The translations under genes and the position numbers were made by a program. 35,039 nt of DNA. Origin: an uncultured Cryomorphaceae bacterium. Lineage in GTDB: Bacteria > Bacteroidota > Bacteroidia > Flavobacteriales > Schleiferiaceae. The notes beneath the pieces were generated by a model. It had not been told where the DNA came from. It saw nothing but the letters and a program-made list of their open reading frames with translations, and did not search any database. Location of the stretch: the NCBI GenBank assembly GCA_913049845.1, contig CAJWZE010000012.1, positions 1 through 35,039 of the forward strand, written 5' to 3'. Of the stretch, positions 1-7,947 are shown one piece after another. The first letter of the stretch is position 1. The number at the start of each line of letters is the position of its first letter.

Positions 1-2
1 TC

Positions 3-236
3 GAAGCCCGCTCGTGTGAGCGCTTTAGATTGCTGAGCGAGAATTTGGAGGACAAGGAGCTCAGCAAGTTCTACCATACCTTAATGATCTCTGAGGCAAA
101 CCACTACACGATATTTTTAAAATTGGCCCGAACTTATGGAAAGCGGGAAGAGGTGAATCAGATGTGGCAGGATTTGCTAGAATATGAGTCGGAAGTCATT
201 TCAAATTTGGGGACAGAGGGTCTCATTCACGGATAA
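3..236 (+). CDS. miaE: tRNA-(ms2io6A)-hydroxylase MiaE-like, C-terminal part (5' truncated)
   Basis: The frame is open from the left edge and ends at TAA 234-236, so only the last 77 or so residues are present. The remnant begins [13 protein letters not shown] and continues with a [14 protein letters not shown] helix. This is the C-terminal half of the ferritin-like di-iron fold of MiaE: the first segment carries a Glu-Ala-Arg-Ser-Cys-Glu-Arg signature, and the second an E-x-x-H pair of the kind that binds the di-iron centre. Family members hydroxylate the isopentenyl side chain of the hypermodified A37 of tRNAs reading UNN codons, using O2. gcvT starts 22 bases downstream on the same strand and may be cotranscribed. 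The family call is good from the motifs, but most of the protein lies outside the window. Confidence 0.8.
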   Translation, partial: EARSCERFRLLSENLEDKELSKFYHTLMISEANHYTIFLKLARTYGKREEVNQMWQDLLEYESEVISNLGTEGLIHG

Positions 237-258
237 TAAGAACACTTTACAACAAAAT

Positions 259-1356
259 ATGAGTACCGAACTAAAATCAACAGCGCTCGAGAAAGTGCAT
301 ATCTCATTAGGTGCCAAGATGGTGCCGTTTGCAGGTTATAATATGCCCGTACAGTACAGCGGATTGCGCTATGAGCATTCTGCAGTGCGTATGCAGGCAG
401 GAATGTTTGACGTAAGCCATATGGGCGAATTTTTCGTCGAAGGCACAGATGCATTGCCGTTCCTTCAAAAGGTAACGTCGAACGATGTTAGCAAGCTTAT
501 ACCTGGAAAAATTCAATACAGCTGTTTCCCCAACGAAGAGGGCGGTATTGTGGACGATTTATTGGTCTACTGCTTCTCGAAGGAACACTTCCTTCTGGTG
601 GTCAACGCCTCAAACATATACAAGGATTGGAACCACATCATGAAGTATACGGAAGGGTTTGATGTGAACTTGAGCAACCAAAGCGACGATTACAGCTTGT
701 TAGCAGTACAAGGTCCCAAGGCTACAGAAATACTCCAAAGATTGACTAGTAAAAATTTGTCGGCTATACGCTATTACAATTTTGTCATCGGTGATATGGC
801 AGGTGTTAAGGATATTATTATCTCAGCGACGGGGTATACGGGTGCTGGTGGCTTTGAGTTGTACACTAACAATGCCAATGCAGAAACCCTTTGGAATGCG
901 GTGCTTGAAGCGGGTGAGCCTCACGGATTATTACCTGCTGGATTGGGTGCACGCGATACACTTCGTTTAGAAATGGGTATGTGCTTATACGGAAATGATA
1001 TTGACGATACGACAAGCCCAATGGAGGCCGGTCTTGGTTGGATTACGAAGTTTAACAAGGACTTTATTTCGTCGGAAATTTTTGCCAAGCAGAAAGAGGA
1101 AGGCGTGACAAAAAAATTGGTCGGCTTTGAAATGATCGACCGTGGTATTCCACGCCACGGCTATGAGATTACCAAGGCTGGTGCCGTTGTTGGTCGTGTG
1201 ACCTCTGGAACGGCAAGCCCCTCAACAGGTAAGAACATTGGTATGGGTTATGTTCCGGTTGAATTAGCTGCAGAGGATAGCGAGTTTGATGTGGTAATCC
1301 GTAACAAAACGATTAAAGCAAAGGTGGTAAAACTACCATTCTACAAGAAGGTTTAG
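259..1356 (+). CDS. gcvT: Glycine cleavage system aminomethyltransferase (T-protein)
   Basis: This 365-residue protein has the usual GcvT length. T-protein transfers the aminomethyl group from the lipoylated H-protein to tetrahydrofolate, giving methylene-THF and ammonia. The N-terminal part reads [14 protein letters not shown] and MFDVSHMGE. The segment [10 protein letters not shown] (residues 95-104) carries the conserved catalytic aspartate. [11 protein letters not shown] and [21 protein letters not shown] are typical of the folate-binding GCV_T domain, and the C-terminal barrel contains IPRHGYEI and [19 protein letters not shown]. The ATG at 259 is preferred over a start at 184, because the extra 25 residues lie inside miaE and do not resemble the family. 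No gcvH or gcvP is in the window, as is common in Bacteroidota, where gcv genes are scattered. Confidence 0.97.
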   Translation: MSTELKSTALEKVHISLGAKMVPFAGYNMPVQYSGLRYEHSAVRMQAGMFDVSHMGEFFVEGTDALPFLQKVTSNDVSKLIPGKIQYSCFPNEEGGIVDDLLVYCFSKEHFLLVVNASNIYKDWNHIMKYTEGFDVNLSNQSDDYSLLAVQGPKATEILQRLTSKNLSAIRYYNFVIGDMAGVKDIIISATGYTGAGGFELYTNNANAETLWNAVLEAGEPHGLLPAGLGARDTLRLEMGMCLYGNDIDDTTSPMEAGLGWITKFNKDFISSEIFAKQKEEGVTKKLVGFEMIDRGIPRHGYEITKAGAVVGRVTSGTASPSTGKNIGMGYVPVELAAEDSEFDVVIRNKTIKAKVVKLPFYKKV

Positions 1357-1817
1357 ATATTTTTTGTTTTAGATTACTCGATGTGCAAGCGTCTTAGGAT
1401 ACGAGCAATCAAATAGTGGCTCTGAGCAAATCGGCTCCAATTAATCCAAATGCAAAGAGTGTAAATGGAAAATCAATCTATTCTGTGGATACTGCCAACT
1501 TCGCTGCAACTGCTTTGCCCGCTGAGGGGTGGCTGTATCTATATAGATATTCGTCAACTTAGTATATATATTCTTTGCAACGATTTTAGTTCCAATACTT
1601 CACTTTATGTATGATGCCAACCGCATCTTCCGAGAAAACTTCAATTACGCTGTCTGGATTGTTGATAGTATACAGGGCTTGCGGTCGGTTTCGATATGAA
1701 ATGTTTTCCATCGTTGTTAATTTATTAATAAGCCCCTGTTTTTAGATGTAAACAAAAAACAGCTAAAATTTAAGGAAAAGAGTAGATGTACTTATTGAAT
1801 ATAATGAATGAGGATTG
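1357..1817. other. Long intergenic region with no intact gene
   Basis: This is the only gene-free stretch over 300 bases. It begins with a T-rich tract just after the gcvT stop (1357-1372) but has no obvious stem-loop there. It contains a perfect 14-base palindrome, TATCTATATAGATA, at 1536-1549. It also holds a protein-like but interrupted minus-strand reading frame (1441-1711, listed separately) and the lrp-family promoter at its right end. No tRNA cloverleaf or riboswitch-like fold was recognised by eye. Confidence 0.6.
1441..1711 (-). pseudogene. Possible decayed gene fragment, unidentified
   Basis: On the minus strand an ATG at 1711-1709 opens 41 codons that read like real protein (for example ALYTINNPDSVIEVFSEDAV and IIHKVKYWN) and stop at TAA 1588-1586. 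Just past this stop a second minus-strand frame stays open to TAA at 1443-1441, with text such as IVAKNIYTKLTNIYIDTATP. The two halves lie end to end in different phases, as expected for an old frameshift in a short gene. It could also be a genuine 41-residue protein followed by noncoding DNA, or chance. I do not recognise the family, and no ribosome binding site supports translation. Confidence 0.3.
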
Positions 1818-1825
1818 CACCTTTG
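1795..1825 (+). promoter_or_regulatory. Putative Bacteroidota sigma-A-type promoter of the Lrp-family gene
   Basis: A -33 type TTG (1795-1797) is followed after 20 bases by CACCTTTG (1818-1825), one mismatch from the Bacteroidota -7 consensus TAnnTTTG. Spacing fits the 19-21 bases usual in this phylum. The implied transcript starts near 1830, giving a leader of roughly 15 bases before the ATG at 1845. The -7 box lies inside the near-symmetric sequence TTGCACCTTTGCAA, which could allow autoregulation, but that is speculation. Confidence 0.5.
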
Positions 1826-1844
1826 CAATCTATCACATGAACCT

Positions 1845-2318
1845 ATGAAACTAGACAAACTCGATAAACAGATTCTGCAATATTTAGTGAAGGACGCTCG
1901 GAAGCCTTTTACTGAAATCGCAAAGGATTTGTTGGTTAGCCCGGGTACCATACACGTACGCGTAAAGAAGATGGAACAAATGGGTGTTATAAAAAGCACA
2001 TCCATCTCTGTGGATTATGCAAAATTAGGCTTTGGATTTGTTGCCTATATAGGTCTCTTCACGTCACGCTCGTTGCAATCTCCTGACATTATTGATCAGC
2101 TTTGTTCAGTACCTGAGGTAACCGTTGCACACCTTGCTACTGGAAAGTACGGCATCTTTGCGAAGATTCGTTGTCGCGATGCATCGCATGCTAAGGATGT
2201 GATTTTCCGCATTAATGATATTGAAGGCGTCGAGAATACAGAAAGTATGATTTCTTTGGAGGAGAGTATAAATTCAAACACTGGATTATTGGATTTAGTG
2301 ATCAACGAGAGCAATTAA
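1845..2318 (+). CDS. Lrp/AsnC family transcriptional regulator
   Basis: This 157-residue protein starts MKLDKLDKQILQYLVKDARK, the classic Lrp/AsnC N-terminus. The winged helix-turn-helix spans about residues 1-55, with FTEIAKDLLVSPGTIHVRVK as the HTH core and MGVIKS leading into the wing. The RAM (ACT-like) effector and oligomerisation domain follows at about 65-145 (GFVAYIGLFT, VTVAHLATGKYGIFAKIRCR, IEGVENTESMISL). Family members form dimers to octamers and respond to amino acids. The ATG at 1845 is chosen because it gives the canonical N-terminus; an upstream TTG at 1815 would overlap the promoter. It is a single-gene unit ending in the terminator at 2337-2373. Its regulon cannot be told from sequence; the adjacent gcvT is a reasonable but untested candidate. 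Confidence 0.93.
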   Translation: MKLDKLDKQILQYLVKDARKPFTEIAKDLLVSPGTIHVRVKKMEQMGVIKSTSISVDYAKLGFGFVAYIGLFTSRSLQSPDIIDQLCSVPEVTVAHLATGKYGIFAKIRCRDASHAKDVIFRINDIEGVENTESMISLEESINSNTGLLDLVINESN

Positions 2319-2336
2319 GTACGTTGCTTAAGGAAT

Positions 2337-2373
2337 AAAAAAACCCCTAGCGGCTGCAAGCCGCTAGGGGTTT
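2337..2373. terminator. Bidirectional intrinsic terminator between lrp-type gene and gap
   Basis: A perfect 14-base-pair stem, AAACCCCTAGCGGC with GCCGCTAGGGGTTT, encloses the five-base loop TGCAA. On the minus strand the stem runs into seven consecutive T (A2337-2343 on the plus strand), which is ideal for stopping gap. On the plus strand only TTT follows, so termination of the regulator gene should be weaker unless stem strength alone suffices. It sits 18 bases after the plus-strand stop and 29 bases after the minus-strand stop. Confidence 0.93.
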
Positions 2374-2402
2374 GTGTCAGACTTGAGGGAGCCTTGATTT
2401 TC

Positions 2403-3839
2403 TCAGTAATAAGTATTGCGCCGTACGTCAGCGAAATGTTTCGCTAGGCGCAAGACTTGTCTGCTGTAGCCGTATTCGTTATCGTACCATACATAGAGCG
2501 TAAGGCTGTTACCATCTCCGCTGATCTGTGTCGCGTTGGTATCGAAGATGCAAGGGCACGGATTCCCTACGATGTCACTACTGACTAGTTCATTGGAGGT
2601 ATTGAAGTGAATCTGTTCAACCAAAGGTCCACTGAGTGCGGCATTTTTGAATACTTTCAATACCTCTTCCATAGTTGTACTCCGAAGCAGCTGAAGATTT
2701 AAAACAGCCAGTGAACCGTTGGGCACAGGTACACGAATGGCACTAGAGGTAAGCTTTGATCCCAATCCAGGAATACACTTGTCTACTGCTTTTCCTGCTC
2801 CGGTTTCTGTAATGACCATATTCAAGGCTGCTGCACGACCCCGGCGGTATTTCTTATGCATATTATCCACAAGGTTCTGATCGTTGGTATAAGCGTGTAT
2901 GGTTTCAAGATGTCCTCGTTCAATACCAAAGGTGTCGTTGACGACCTTCAGTACTGGACTGATTGCATTGGTCGTACAGCTGGCGGCACTAATGATTTTA
3001 TCCGTTGAAGCATCTACAACATTATGGTTTACACCATGAACGATGTTTTTGATTCCATTCCCTGGTGCTGTAAGTAAGACTTTATCGATTCCAGTTCTTT
3101 CGAGATGCTTGCTAAGCGCAGCTTCATCACGGAAGGCCCCTGAATTATCTATCAAGAGCGCATTATGAATTCCATAGTTAGTGTAATCAGCTTCGGTGGG
3201 GTTCGGAGTAGCAATAAAGTGGATAGGTCGCCCATTGACAATCAAGGCTAAATTTTCTTGATCAACGATAACTGTTCCTGGAAATGCACCATGCACAGAG
3301 TCTATTTTGAGTAGAGACGCCCGCTTGTGAAGGCTAGGGATATCGATGCTACGTACAGCTACAGCTCTCAATCTTAGCTGACGCCCACTTCCTTCTTGTG
3401 TAATGAGTTCTCGCGCTAAAAGCCGTCCGATGCGGCCAAATCCAAAAAGAACAACATCTGTAGGTTGCTTGGGTCGACTTCCAAAGAAATTGCAGAGCTT
3501 GTTTGCAATGAATTCTTCGGCCTTATTTTCTGAAGCAGACCACTCCGAAGTGAGTCGCCCAATATCTATTTTGGCATTTTCAATGGTCGTTTTCTTGAGC
3601 GTCACTAACAATTCTAGCGTAGCATTAACAGAAATTGGTTTATCGAGCATACTCTTGGCGTATTGATGTAGTTCAAGCACTTCGCTCGGCTTACAATCAA
3701 TTAGCGTATTTCGGAACATTATTATTTCTAATCCACGGTCGTAGAATAGCTCATGGACACAGGCTATGATGTCCACTGCCATGCGTTCTGAACGTATTCG
3801 TGCATGGACTTTTTTAGAGTACTCTTTTTGAGCAATCAT
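2403..3839 (-). CDS. gap: Long-form glyceraldehyde-3-phosphate dehydrogenase, GapB-like
   Basis: This 478-residue protein is about 140 longer than a standard GAPDH because of an N-terminal extension of about 125 residues, mostly helical, with no motif I recognise. The Rossmann motif GFGRIG lies at about 133-138, the catalytic cysteine in SCTTN at about residue 288, and the catalytic histidine in ETIHAYTNDQ at about 315. RRGRAAALNMVITETGAGKA and WYDNEYGYSRQV complete the catalytic domain. The enzyme interconverts glyceraldehyde-3-phosphate and 1,3-bisphosphoglycerate. Where NAD-specific enzymes have an Asp after the second beta strand (IND), this protein has VAVRSID. Together with the GapB-type YTNDQ stretch, this suggests NADP use or dual use and a gluconeogenic role; that is inference. 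The long form is, from memory, common in Bacteroidota. It is monocistronic between two terminators. Confidence 0.93.
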   Translation of the reverse strand: MIAQKEYSKKVHARIRSERMAVDIIACVHELFYDRGLEIIMFRNTLIDCKPSEVLELHQYAKSMLDKPISVNATLELLVTLKKTTIENAKIDIGRLTSEWSASENKAEEFIANKLCNFFGSRPKQPTDVVLFGFGRIGRLLARELITQEGSGRQLRLRAVAVRSIDIPSLHKRASLLKIDSVHGAFPGTVIVDQENLALIVNGRPIHFIATPNPTEADYTNYGIHNALLIDNSGAFRDEAALSKHLERTGIDKVLLTAPGNGIKNIVHGVNHNVVDASTDKIISAASCTTNAISPVLKVVNDTFGIERGHLETIHAYTNDQNLVDNMHKKYRRGRAAALNMVITETGAGKAVDKCIPGLGSKLTSSAIRVPVPNGSLAVLNLQLLRSTTMEEVLKVFKNAALSGPLVEQIHFNTSNELVSSDIVGNPCPCIFDTNATQISGDGNSLTLYVWYDNEYGYSRQVLRLAKHFADVRRNTYY

Positions 3840-3905
3840 ATGTGAAAATTGGTGGTTCTTTATTCGAAGTTAGCCAAGAAAACTCTCAGTTTGAAGTTTA
3901 TTAAT

Positions 3906-3938
3906 AAAAAAATAAACCACTGGATTACAGTGGTTTAT
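3906..3938 (-). terminator. Intrinsic terminator of degP
   Basis: ATAAACCACT (3912-3921) pairs perfectly with AGTGGTTTAT (3929-3938) across a seven-base loop. On the minus strand the hairpin is followed by a run of T (A3906-3912 on the plus strand). It lies about 50 bases past the degP stop and separates degP from gap. A second weak hairpin, AGTGTG with CACACT, lies between it and the degP stop. Confidence 0.88.
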
Positions 3939-3990
3939 ACTCTAATTTTAGTGTGTCATTTTCACACTATCTTCCTTCATTCTTTCCTGT

Positions 3991-5448
3991 TTACCATTCA
4001 AAGGCGTAGTAATTGGCCTTGCCGTTGGTTTCAAATCCTTGAATTAATACACCGTCGCCAGTGCTGAACTGTTGGATGAGCTTTTCAAATTCAGACACAT
4101 CGTTGATATATACATTATTGAGTTTGACGATGATAAATCCTTCGGATATGCCAGCTTTTTCAAATCGCCCACCAAGTATTTTATCCACCTTCACGCCGTA
4201 TCGTAACCCTAGATTTCTTTTCTCAGTACTGGAGAGTTCACTCAAGCGTGCGCCGAAAGATCGTAAAATCTCTTCCTCGTGCGTCAACATTTCGGTAGTG
4301 CCAAGTTTGTTCTTAAGTACCAGATTGAATTTCTCGTTACGTCCATCTCTATTGACGATCATATCAATGGATTCTCCCGGTCGGTGTGACCCAATTGCTT
4401 CAGTGAGATCGGCACCGGTGCGGACTTGTTTGCCGTCAATGTTAATAATAACATCTCCCTTTTCTATACCCGCATCTTCTGCGGCGCCACCTTCAACAAC
4501 ATTCGCTACGTAGACACCTGCATTTACTTTAATGTCCAATTCTTCGCTAAGTGAGGCGTTCAGTTCATTGTAATTGATTCCTATAAAGGCCCGCTGTACG
4601 CGTCCAAACTCTTTCAGGTCGCCGACCACCTTCATCATTAGATTGGCCGGTATTGCAAAGCTGTAACCCTCGAAGGAGCCACCGCGCGAAGAGATAGCCG
4701 TATTAATACCTACCAACTGTCCTCCTGTGTTCACCAACGCTCCTCCTGAATTTCCAGGGTTCACAGCCGCATCCGTTTGCAAGAAGCTTTCGATAGCACT
4801 TTGTTCATCAATAATATTAATGTCACGACCCTTGGCTGAAATTATACCCGCGGTGACAGTGCTGGTTAGGTTGAACGGATTCCCTACGGCAAGGACCCAT
4901 TGGCCTAGACGAACATTGTCGGAATTGGCCACAGTAATTTTTTGCAAGCCTGCTGCTTCTATCTTTAATAAAGCGATATCTGTAGTTGGATCTCTACCTA
5001 CAAGCGCAGCATCGAATTCGTCGTTATTGGATGTAACGACGGTAATTTTCTTAGCGTCCTTAATTACGTGATTATTCGTTACGATATATCCGTCTTCGCT
5101 TAAGATGACACCGGACCCGGACCCCTGAACCTCCCGGCGCTGTGGGGTAGAAGGGCGTCCAAAGAATAAGTCATTGAATGGATTGTGGTAATTCTGTACA
5201 CGTTCTGCTATGATTTTTACGTGAACCACTGCTTCGACAGACGCTTCTGCGGCTTCCACAAAATTCGTGGGTACTGCGGCGCTGGTAGTGGGGTGATTTG
5301 AAACTGCAACAGGCACTGCGACCGGTTGGTTTTCAATGACAACGGTCTTGCCCGTCCAGCCCAATACGTGTGCAGCAGCTAAGGATAATAGTCCTCCTGC
5401 TGCAAAAAGCAATACAAACATTCCAATCGATTTCGCATTCATCTTCAT
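3991..5448 (-). CDS. degP: DegP/HtrA-family periplasmic serine protease with two PDZ domains
   Basis: This 485-residue protein has the usual DegP/DegQ length. A signal or anchor helix occupies about residues 7-28, so it acts in the periplasm. The trypsin-like domain has the catalytic triad His127 (TNNHVI), Asp157 (PTTDIALLKI) and Ser234 (NPGNSGGAL). PDZ1 spans about 280-375 (GVYVANVVEGGAAEDAGIEK), and a divergent PDZ2 about 395-480 (GRFEKAGISEGFIIVKLN). Family members degrade or chaperone misfolded envelope proteins as trimers and larger cages. The ATG at 5448 and an ATG two codons later are both possible starts. It is divergent from dapF and ends in its own terminator. Confidence 0.95.
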   Translation of the reverse strand: MKMNAKSIGMFVLLFAAGGLLSLAAAHVLGWTGKTVVIENQPVAVPVAVSNHPTTSAAVPTNFVEAAEASVEAVVHVKIIAERVQNYHNPFNDLFFGRPSTPQRREVQGSGSGVILSEDGYIVTNNHVIKDAKKITVVTSNNDEFDAALVGRDPTTDIALLKIEAAGLQKITVANSDNVRLGQWVLAVGNPFNLTSTVTAGIISAKGRDINIIDEQSAIESFLQTDAAVNPGNSGGALVNTGGQLVGINTAISSRGGSFEGYSFAIPANLMMKVVGDLKEFGRVQRAFIGINYNELNASLSEELDIKVNAGVYVANVVEGGAAEDAGIEKGDVIINIDGKQVRTGADLTEAIGSHRPGESIDMIVNRDGRNEKFNLVLKNKLGTTEMLTHEEEILRSFGARLSELSSTEKRNLGLRYGVKVDKILGGRFEKAGISEGFIIVKLNNVYINDVSEFEKLIQQFSTGDGVLIQGFETNGKANYYAFEW

Positions 5449-5564
5449 AGTATTCTGTTTAAATTGAATAACGCCTTATATGCATTTATACACTAATGAA
5501 CGTATATATTGTCCTGAGGTGCATAACTTTAACTCCTTTTAACACCTTATCACCCATTATGATT

Positions 5565-6329
5565 ATGAATCTTAGGTTTTTCAAATACCAATGCGCCGGG
5601 AACGATTTTATCCTGCTTGATGCACGTGAATCTGGCATTAATCTCTCGAAGGAGCAAATTCGTTTGATATGTGACCGTAATTTTGGTATTGGTGCCGATG
5701 GATTGATGTACCTCGAGCCGCCGCGACACGAAGGCGACCACTTTTATATGGTGTATTTCAATGCAGACGGTAGTGAAAGTAGCATGTGTGGTAATGGTGG
5801 TCTGTGTATTTCGAAGTTCGCAACAGACCAAGGTTTAGTTACAGTTCGCTTGCAGTTTCATGCGATTGATGGCCCACACTGGGCGGAAGTCCGCGGTGAA
5901 AGTGTTGCTTTGGGTATGATTGACGTTCCCGGAGTTGTTGAAAGTCACGGTGCTTTTTTCGTAGACACTGGAAGTCCTCATCACGTTGTAGTTGCTGACA
6001 CTCATCAAGATGATTTCATCGCCTTCGCTCGACCCTTGCGTGATGCCTACGGGGAGGATGGCTGCAATATCAACTCATTAGTTGCCCTAGAGCACGGCTT
6101 TTCTATACGGACCTTCGAGCGCGGTGTGGAAAATGAAACACTCGCTTGCGGTACAGGTGCGGTTGCAGCTGCAATGGTAGCTGTGCATAATGGTTTAGCC
6201 AATGTACCCGTACACCTCAAAGCTTTAGGCGGGGAGCTAATTGTCAGTTTCGAAGGATCGGGACCTTTTACCAGCGTAGTACTGGAAGGACCGGCTCAGT
6301 ATAGTTTTGAAGGATATTGGAAGGGATGA
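5565..6329 (+). CDS. dapF: Diaminopimelate epimerase
   Basis: This 254-residue protein starts MNLRFFKYQCAGNDFILLDA, matching the family N-terminus, so ATG 5565 is preferred over ATGs at 5559 and 5496. DapF interconverts LL- and meso-diaminopimelate by a two-cysteine mechanism in the cytoplasm, feeding both lysine and peptidoglycan synthesis. The two catalytic cysteines are Cys75 (MCGNGG) and Cys195 (LACGTGA). An oddity is residue 80: the family usually reads CGNGxRC, but this protein reads CGNGGLC, with Leu in place of Arg. The rest is intact (YFNADGSES, DTGSPHHVV, RTFERGVENETLACGTGA). It is the first gene of a tight operon, and its stop overlaps the next ATG in ATGA. Confidence 0.95.
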   Translation: MNLRFFKYQCAGNDFILLDARESGINLSKEQIRLICDRNFGIGADGLMYLEPPRHEGDHFYMVYFNADGSESSMCGNGGLCISKFATDQGLVTVRLQFHAIDGPHWAEVRGESVALGMIDVPGVVESHGAFFVDTGSPHHVVVADTHQDDFIAFARPLRDAYGEDGCNINSLVALEHGFSIRTFERGVENETLACGTGAVAAAMVAVHNGLANVPVHLKALGGELIVSFEGSGPFTSVVLEGPAQYSFEGYWKG

Positions 6330-6841
6330 TACAGGTTGGAGATATAGGTGTGCTGCGAGCACTTGAGCCATCAGATCTAGATTGGATCTACGCCGTCGAG
6401 AACGACGCTTCTTTGTGGTATTTAGGCATCAGTAAGGAGCCTTGGAGCAAAGCAGTACTTTCCAGTTATATCGATGCACAGCCCGGCAATCTTCTTCGCG
6501 ATGGACAATTACGACTGTTATTCGAAGTAGACGGTATTCCCGTGGGTACGTTAGATGTCTATGACTACGATCCTATAGCGCGCAAAGGCGGTATCGGTAT
6601 TGTACTCAGCCCTGAAGCGCGTGGAAAGGGATGGGCAAAATTGGCCCTAGAGGCCTTTAAACAATATCTTTTTGGTACTCTTGGTATGCATATGCTTTAC
6701 GCCGTAGTACCCCAGTCTAATCCTGCATCTCAAACCTTATTTGAGTCACTCCTTTTTGAACATTCAGGCGTTTTTAAGCATTGGATTATGAGAGAGGGCC
6801 AATTCGAAGACGCACACCTCTATCAACTAATTCATTCATGA
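6326..6841 (+). CDS. GNAT-family N-acetyltransferase
   Basis: This 171-residue protein has the GNAT fold: an N-terminal strand with LRALEPSDLDWIYAVEND, then GIPVGTLDVYDYDP, then the acetyl-CoA loop GIGIVLSPEARGKGWAKLAL with the R-G-K-G-x-A pyrophosphate signature. The C-terminal part (HMLYAVVPQSNPASQTLFES) matches the substrate-side helix of RimJ/RimL-like enzymes. The start at 6326 gives an ATGA overlap with the dapF stop; an alternative ATG lies three codons upstream. Its stop also overlaps the mltG start in ATGA. Translational coupling to dapF and mltG hints at a cell-wall link, but the acetyl acceptor cannot be told from sequence. Confidence 0.9.
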   Translation: MIQVGDIGVLRALEPSDLDWIYAVENDASLWYLGISKEPWSKAVLSSYIDAQPGNLLRDGQLRLLFEVDGIPVGTLDVYDYDPIARKGGIGIVLSPEARGKGWAKLALEAFKQYLFGTLGMHMLYAVVPQSNPASQTLFESLLFEHSGVFKHWIMREGQFEDAHLYQLIHS

Positions 6842-7863
6842 GAAAATTCATCATCATCGTAGGGGTTGTCCTCCCGGCATCCCTCATTTTCTTAGTATTT
6901 ACTGGTTACAATATGCTTTTCGAAGCGAATGTAAATGAGCAGGTCGCGCCTTATACACTGTATGTTGATGAGAAAATGACTATCGAAGATCTGTATGCAT
7001 TGCTGGTAGAAGATGACGTGCTGTTGGCGCCAGAAGGATTTTTGTTGCTAGCAAATAAGAAAGGCTTGACTGCACCAAAAACGGGACATTATGTACTCAC
7101 TGCCAGCCAAAGCTCAAATAGCATAGTAAACACCTTATTGGCAGGATTTCAAGAGCCTGTTCGTATCCAATTTAATTCTGCAGAAAACTTAGAGGATTTA
7201 GCCGGACAACTTGCGTCACAATTGATGACAGATAGTATTAGTCTATTGGAGGCCTTCAATGAAACTCGTGTGGGTTGGGAAGACGCATCGGCCCTTGGTG
7301 CCTATTTGCCAGATACCTATGAGGTGTACTGGAATGCATCGGCTGCGGCAATAGCAGAAAAGCTCAACCAGAACACAGTGCGCTTTTGGTCGAAGGACCG
7401 CATAGCGCAAGCTGCCGCACTAGGACTTACTCCCGCGGAAGTAAGCACCTTGGCCTCTATTGTTATGAAGGAGAGTAGCAAGGCAGACGATCGCTCACTT
7501 GTTGCCCGTTTGTATTTAAATCGACTAGAGAAGGGGATAAAGCTCCAAGCAGACCCTACAGTGATCCACGCCATCAAACGTGCTAATCCAGGGGCTATAG
7601 TGCGACGTGTTCTCAAAAAGGACTTGGATATGGAAGACCCGTACAATACATATTATGTGAAAGGATTGCCACCAGGACCTCTATGTGTACCTGAGAAAGC
7701 AGCCCTACTTGCTGTTTTAAACGCTTCTGAGCACGAGTACATCTTTATGTGTGCAAATCCAGACCAACCGGGCTACCATGTCTTTGCAAAGAACTATGCC
7801 GCTCATTTGGTAAATCAACGCAAGTGGACGCGTTACTTGAACGAACGAAAAATCTATCGTTAG
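6838..7863 (+). CDS. mltG: Endolytic peptidoglycan transglycosylase MltG
   Basis: This 341-residue protein has one N-terminal membrane helix (about residues 3-23) and a periplasmic YceG/LytG domain. The catalytic-region signature is LASIVMKESSKADDRSLVAR (about 205-224), followed by LYLNRLEKGIKLQADPTV. The conserved glutamate of this motif corresponds to Glu212; the position two residues earlier, often Glu in other MltG proteins, is Met here. PDTYEVYW, YNTYYVKGLPPGPLC and FAKNYAAHLVNQRKW are further family landmarks. MltG cleaves nascent glycan strands and is thought to set chain length. The ATG at 6838 overlaps the upstream stop in ATGA and gives a proper membrane anchor; an ATG at 6781 would lie inside the acetyltransferase gene. 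It is the last gene of the operon. Confidence 0.94.
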   Translation: MRKFIIIVGVVLPASLIFLVFTGYNMLFEANVNEQVAPYTLYVDEKMTIEDLYALLVEDDVLLAPEGFLLLANKKGLTAPKTGHYVLTASQSSNSIVNTLLAGFQEPVRIQFNSAENLEDLAGQLASQLMTDSISLLEAFNETRVGWEDASALGAYLPDTYEVYWNASAAAIAEKLNQNTVRFWSKDRIAQAAALGLTPAEVSTLASIVMKESSKADDRSLVARLYLNRLEKGIKLQADPTVIHAIKRANPGAIVRRVLKKDLDMEDPYNTYYVKGLPPGPLCVPEKAALLAVLNASEHEYIFMCANPDQPGYHVFAKNYAAHLVNQRKWTRYLNERKIYR

Positions 7864-7947
7864 TCGCTCATTTACTTCGTAGAAAAACACCCCCGCCACT
7901 TCTTTAAAGAAGAAAGCGAGGATGAAAAAAATGTCATCGTTTTTCCG
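7864..7947. other. Convergent intergenic spacer with small inverted repeats
   Basis: Between the mltG stop and the stop of the T9SS protein gene lies a perfect 14-base palindrome (CTTCTTTAAAGAAG, about 7899-7912). Next is a short stem, GATGA with TCATC, followed by GTTTTT on the plus strand (about 7920-7945). The second could be a weak terminator for the dapF operon. Neither is a textbook terminator. Confidence 0.35.

Noticed and set aside
227-516. Minus-strand frames opposite gcvT
   Set aside because: Antisense to a fully conserved GcvT sequence, with no recognisable domain.
1536-1549. Perfect palindrome TATCTATATAGATA as an operator
   Set aside because: It lies far from the Lrp-type promoter, is very AT-rich, and falls within the possible gene remnant, so a role is not supported.
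7465-7477. Loss of the MltG catalytic glutamate (Met where many homologues have Glu)
   Set aside because: From memory of family alignments the invariant Glu is two residues later (Glu212), and it is present. The Met position is variable.
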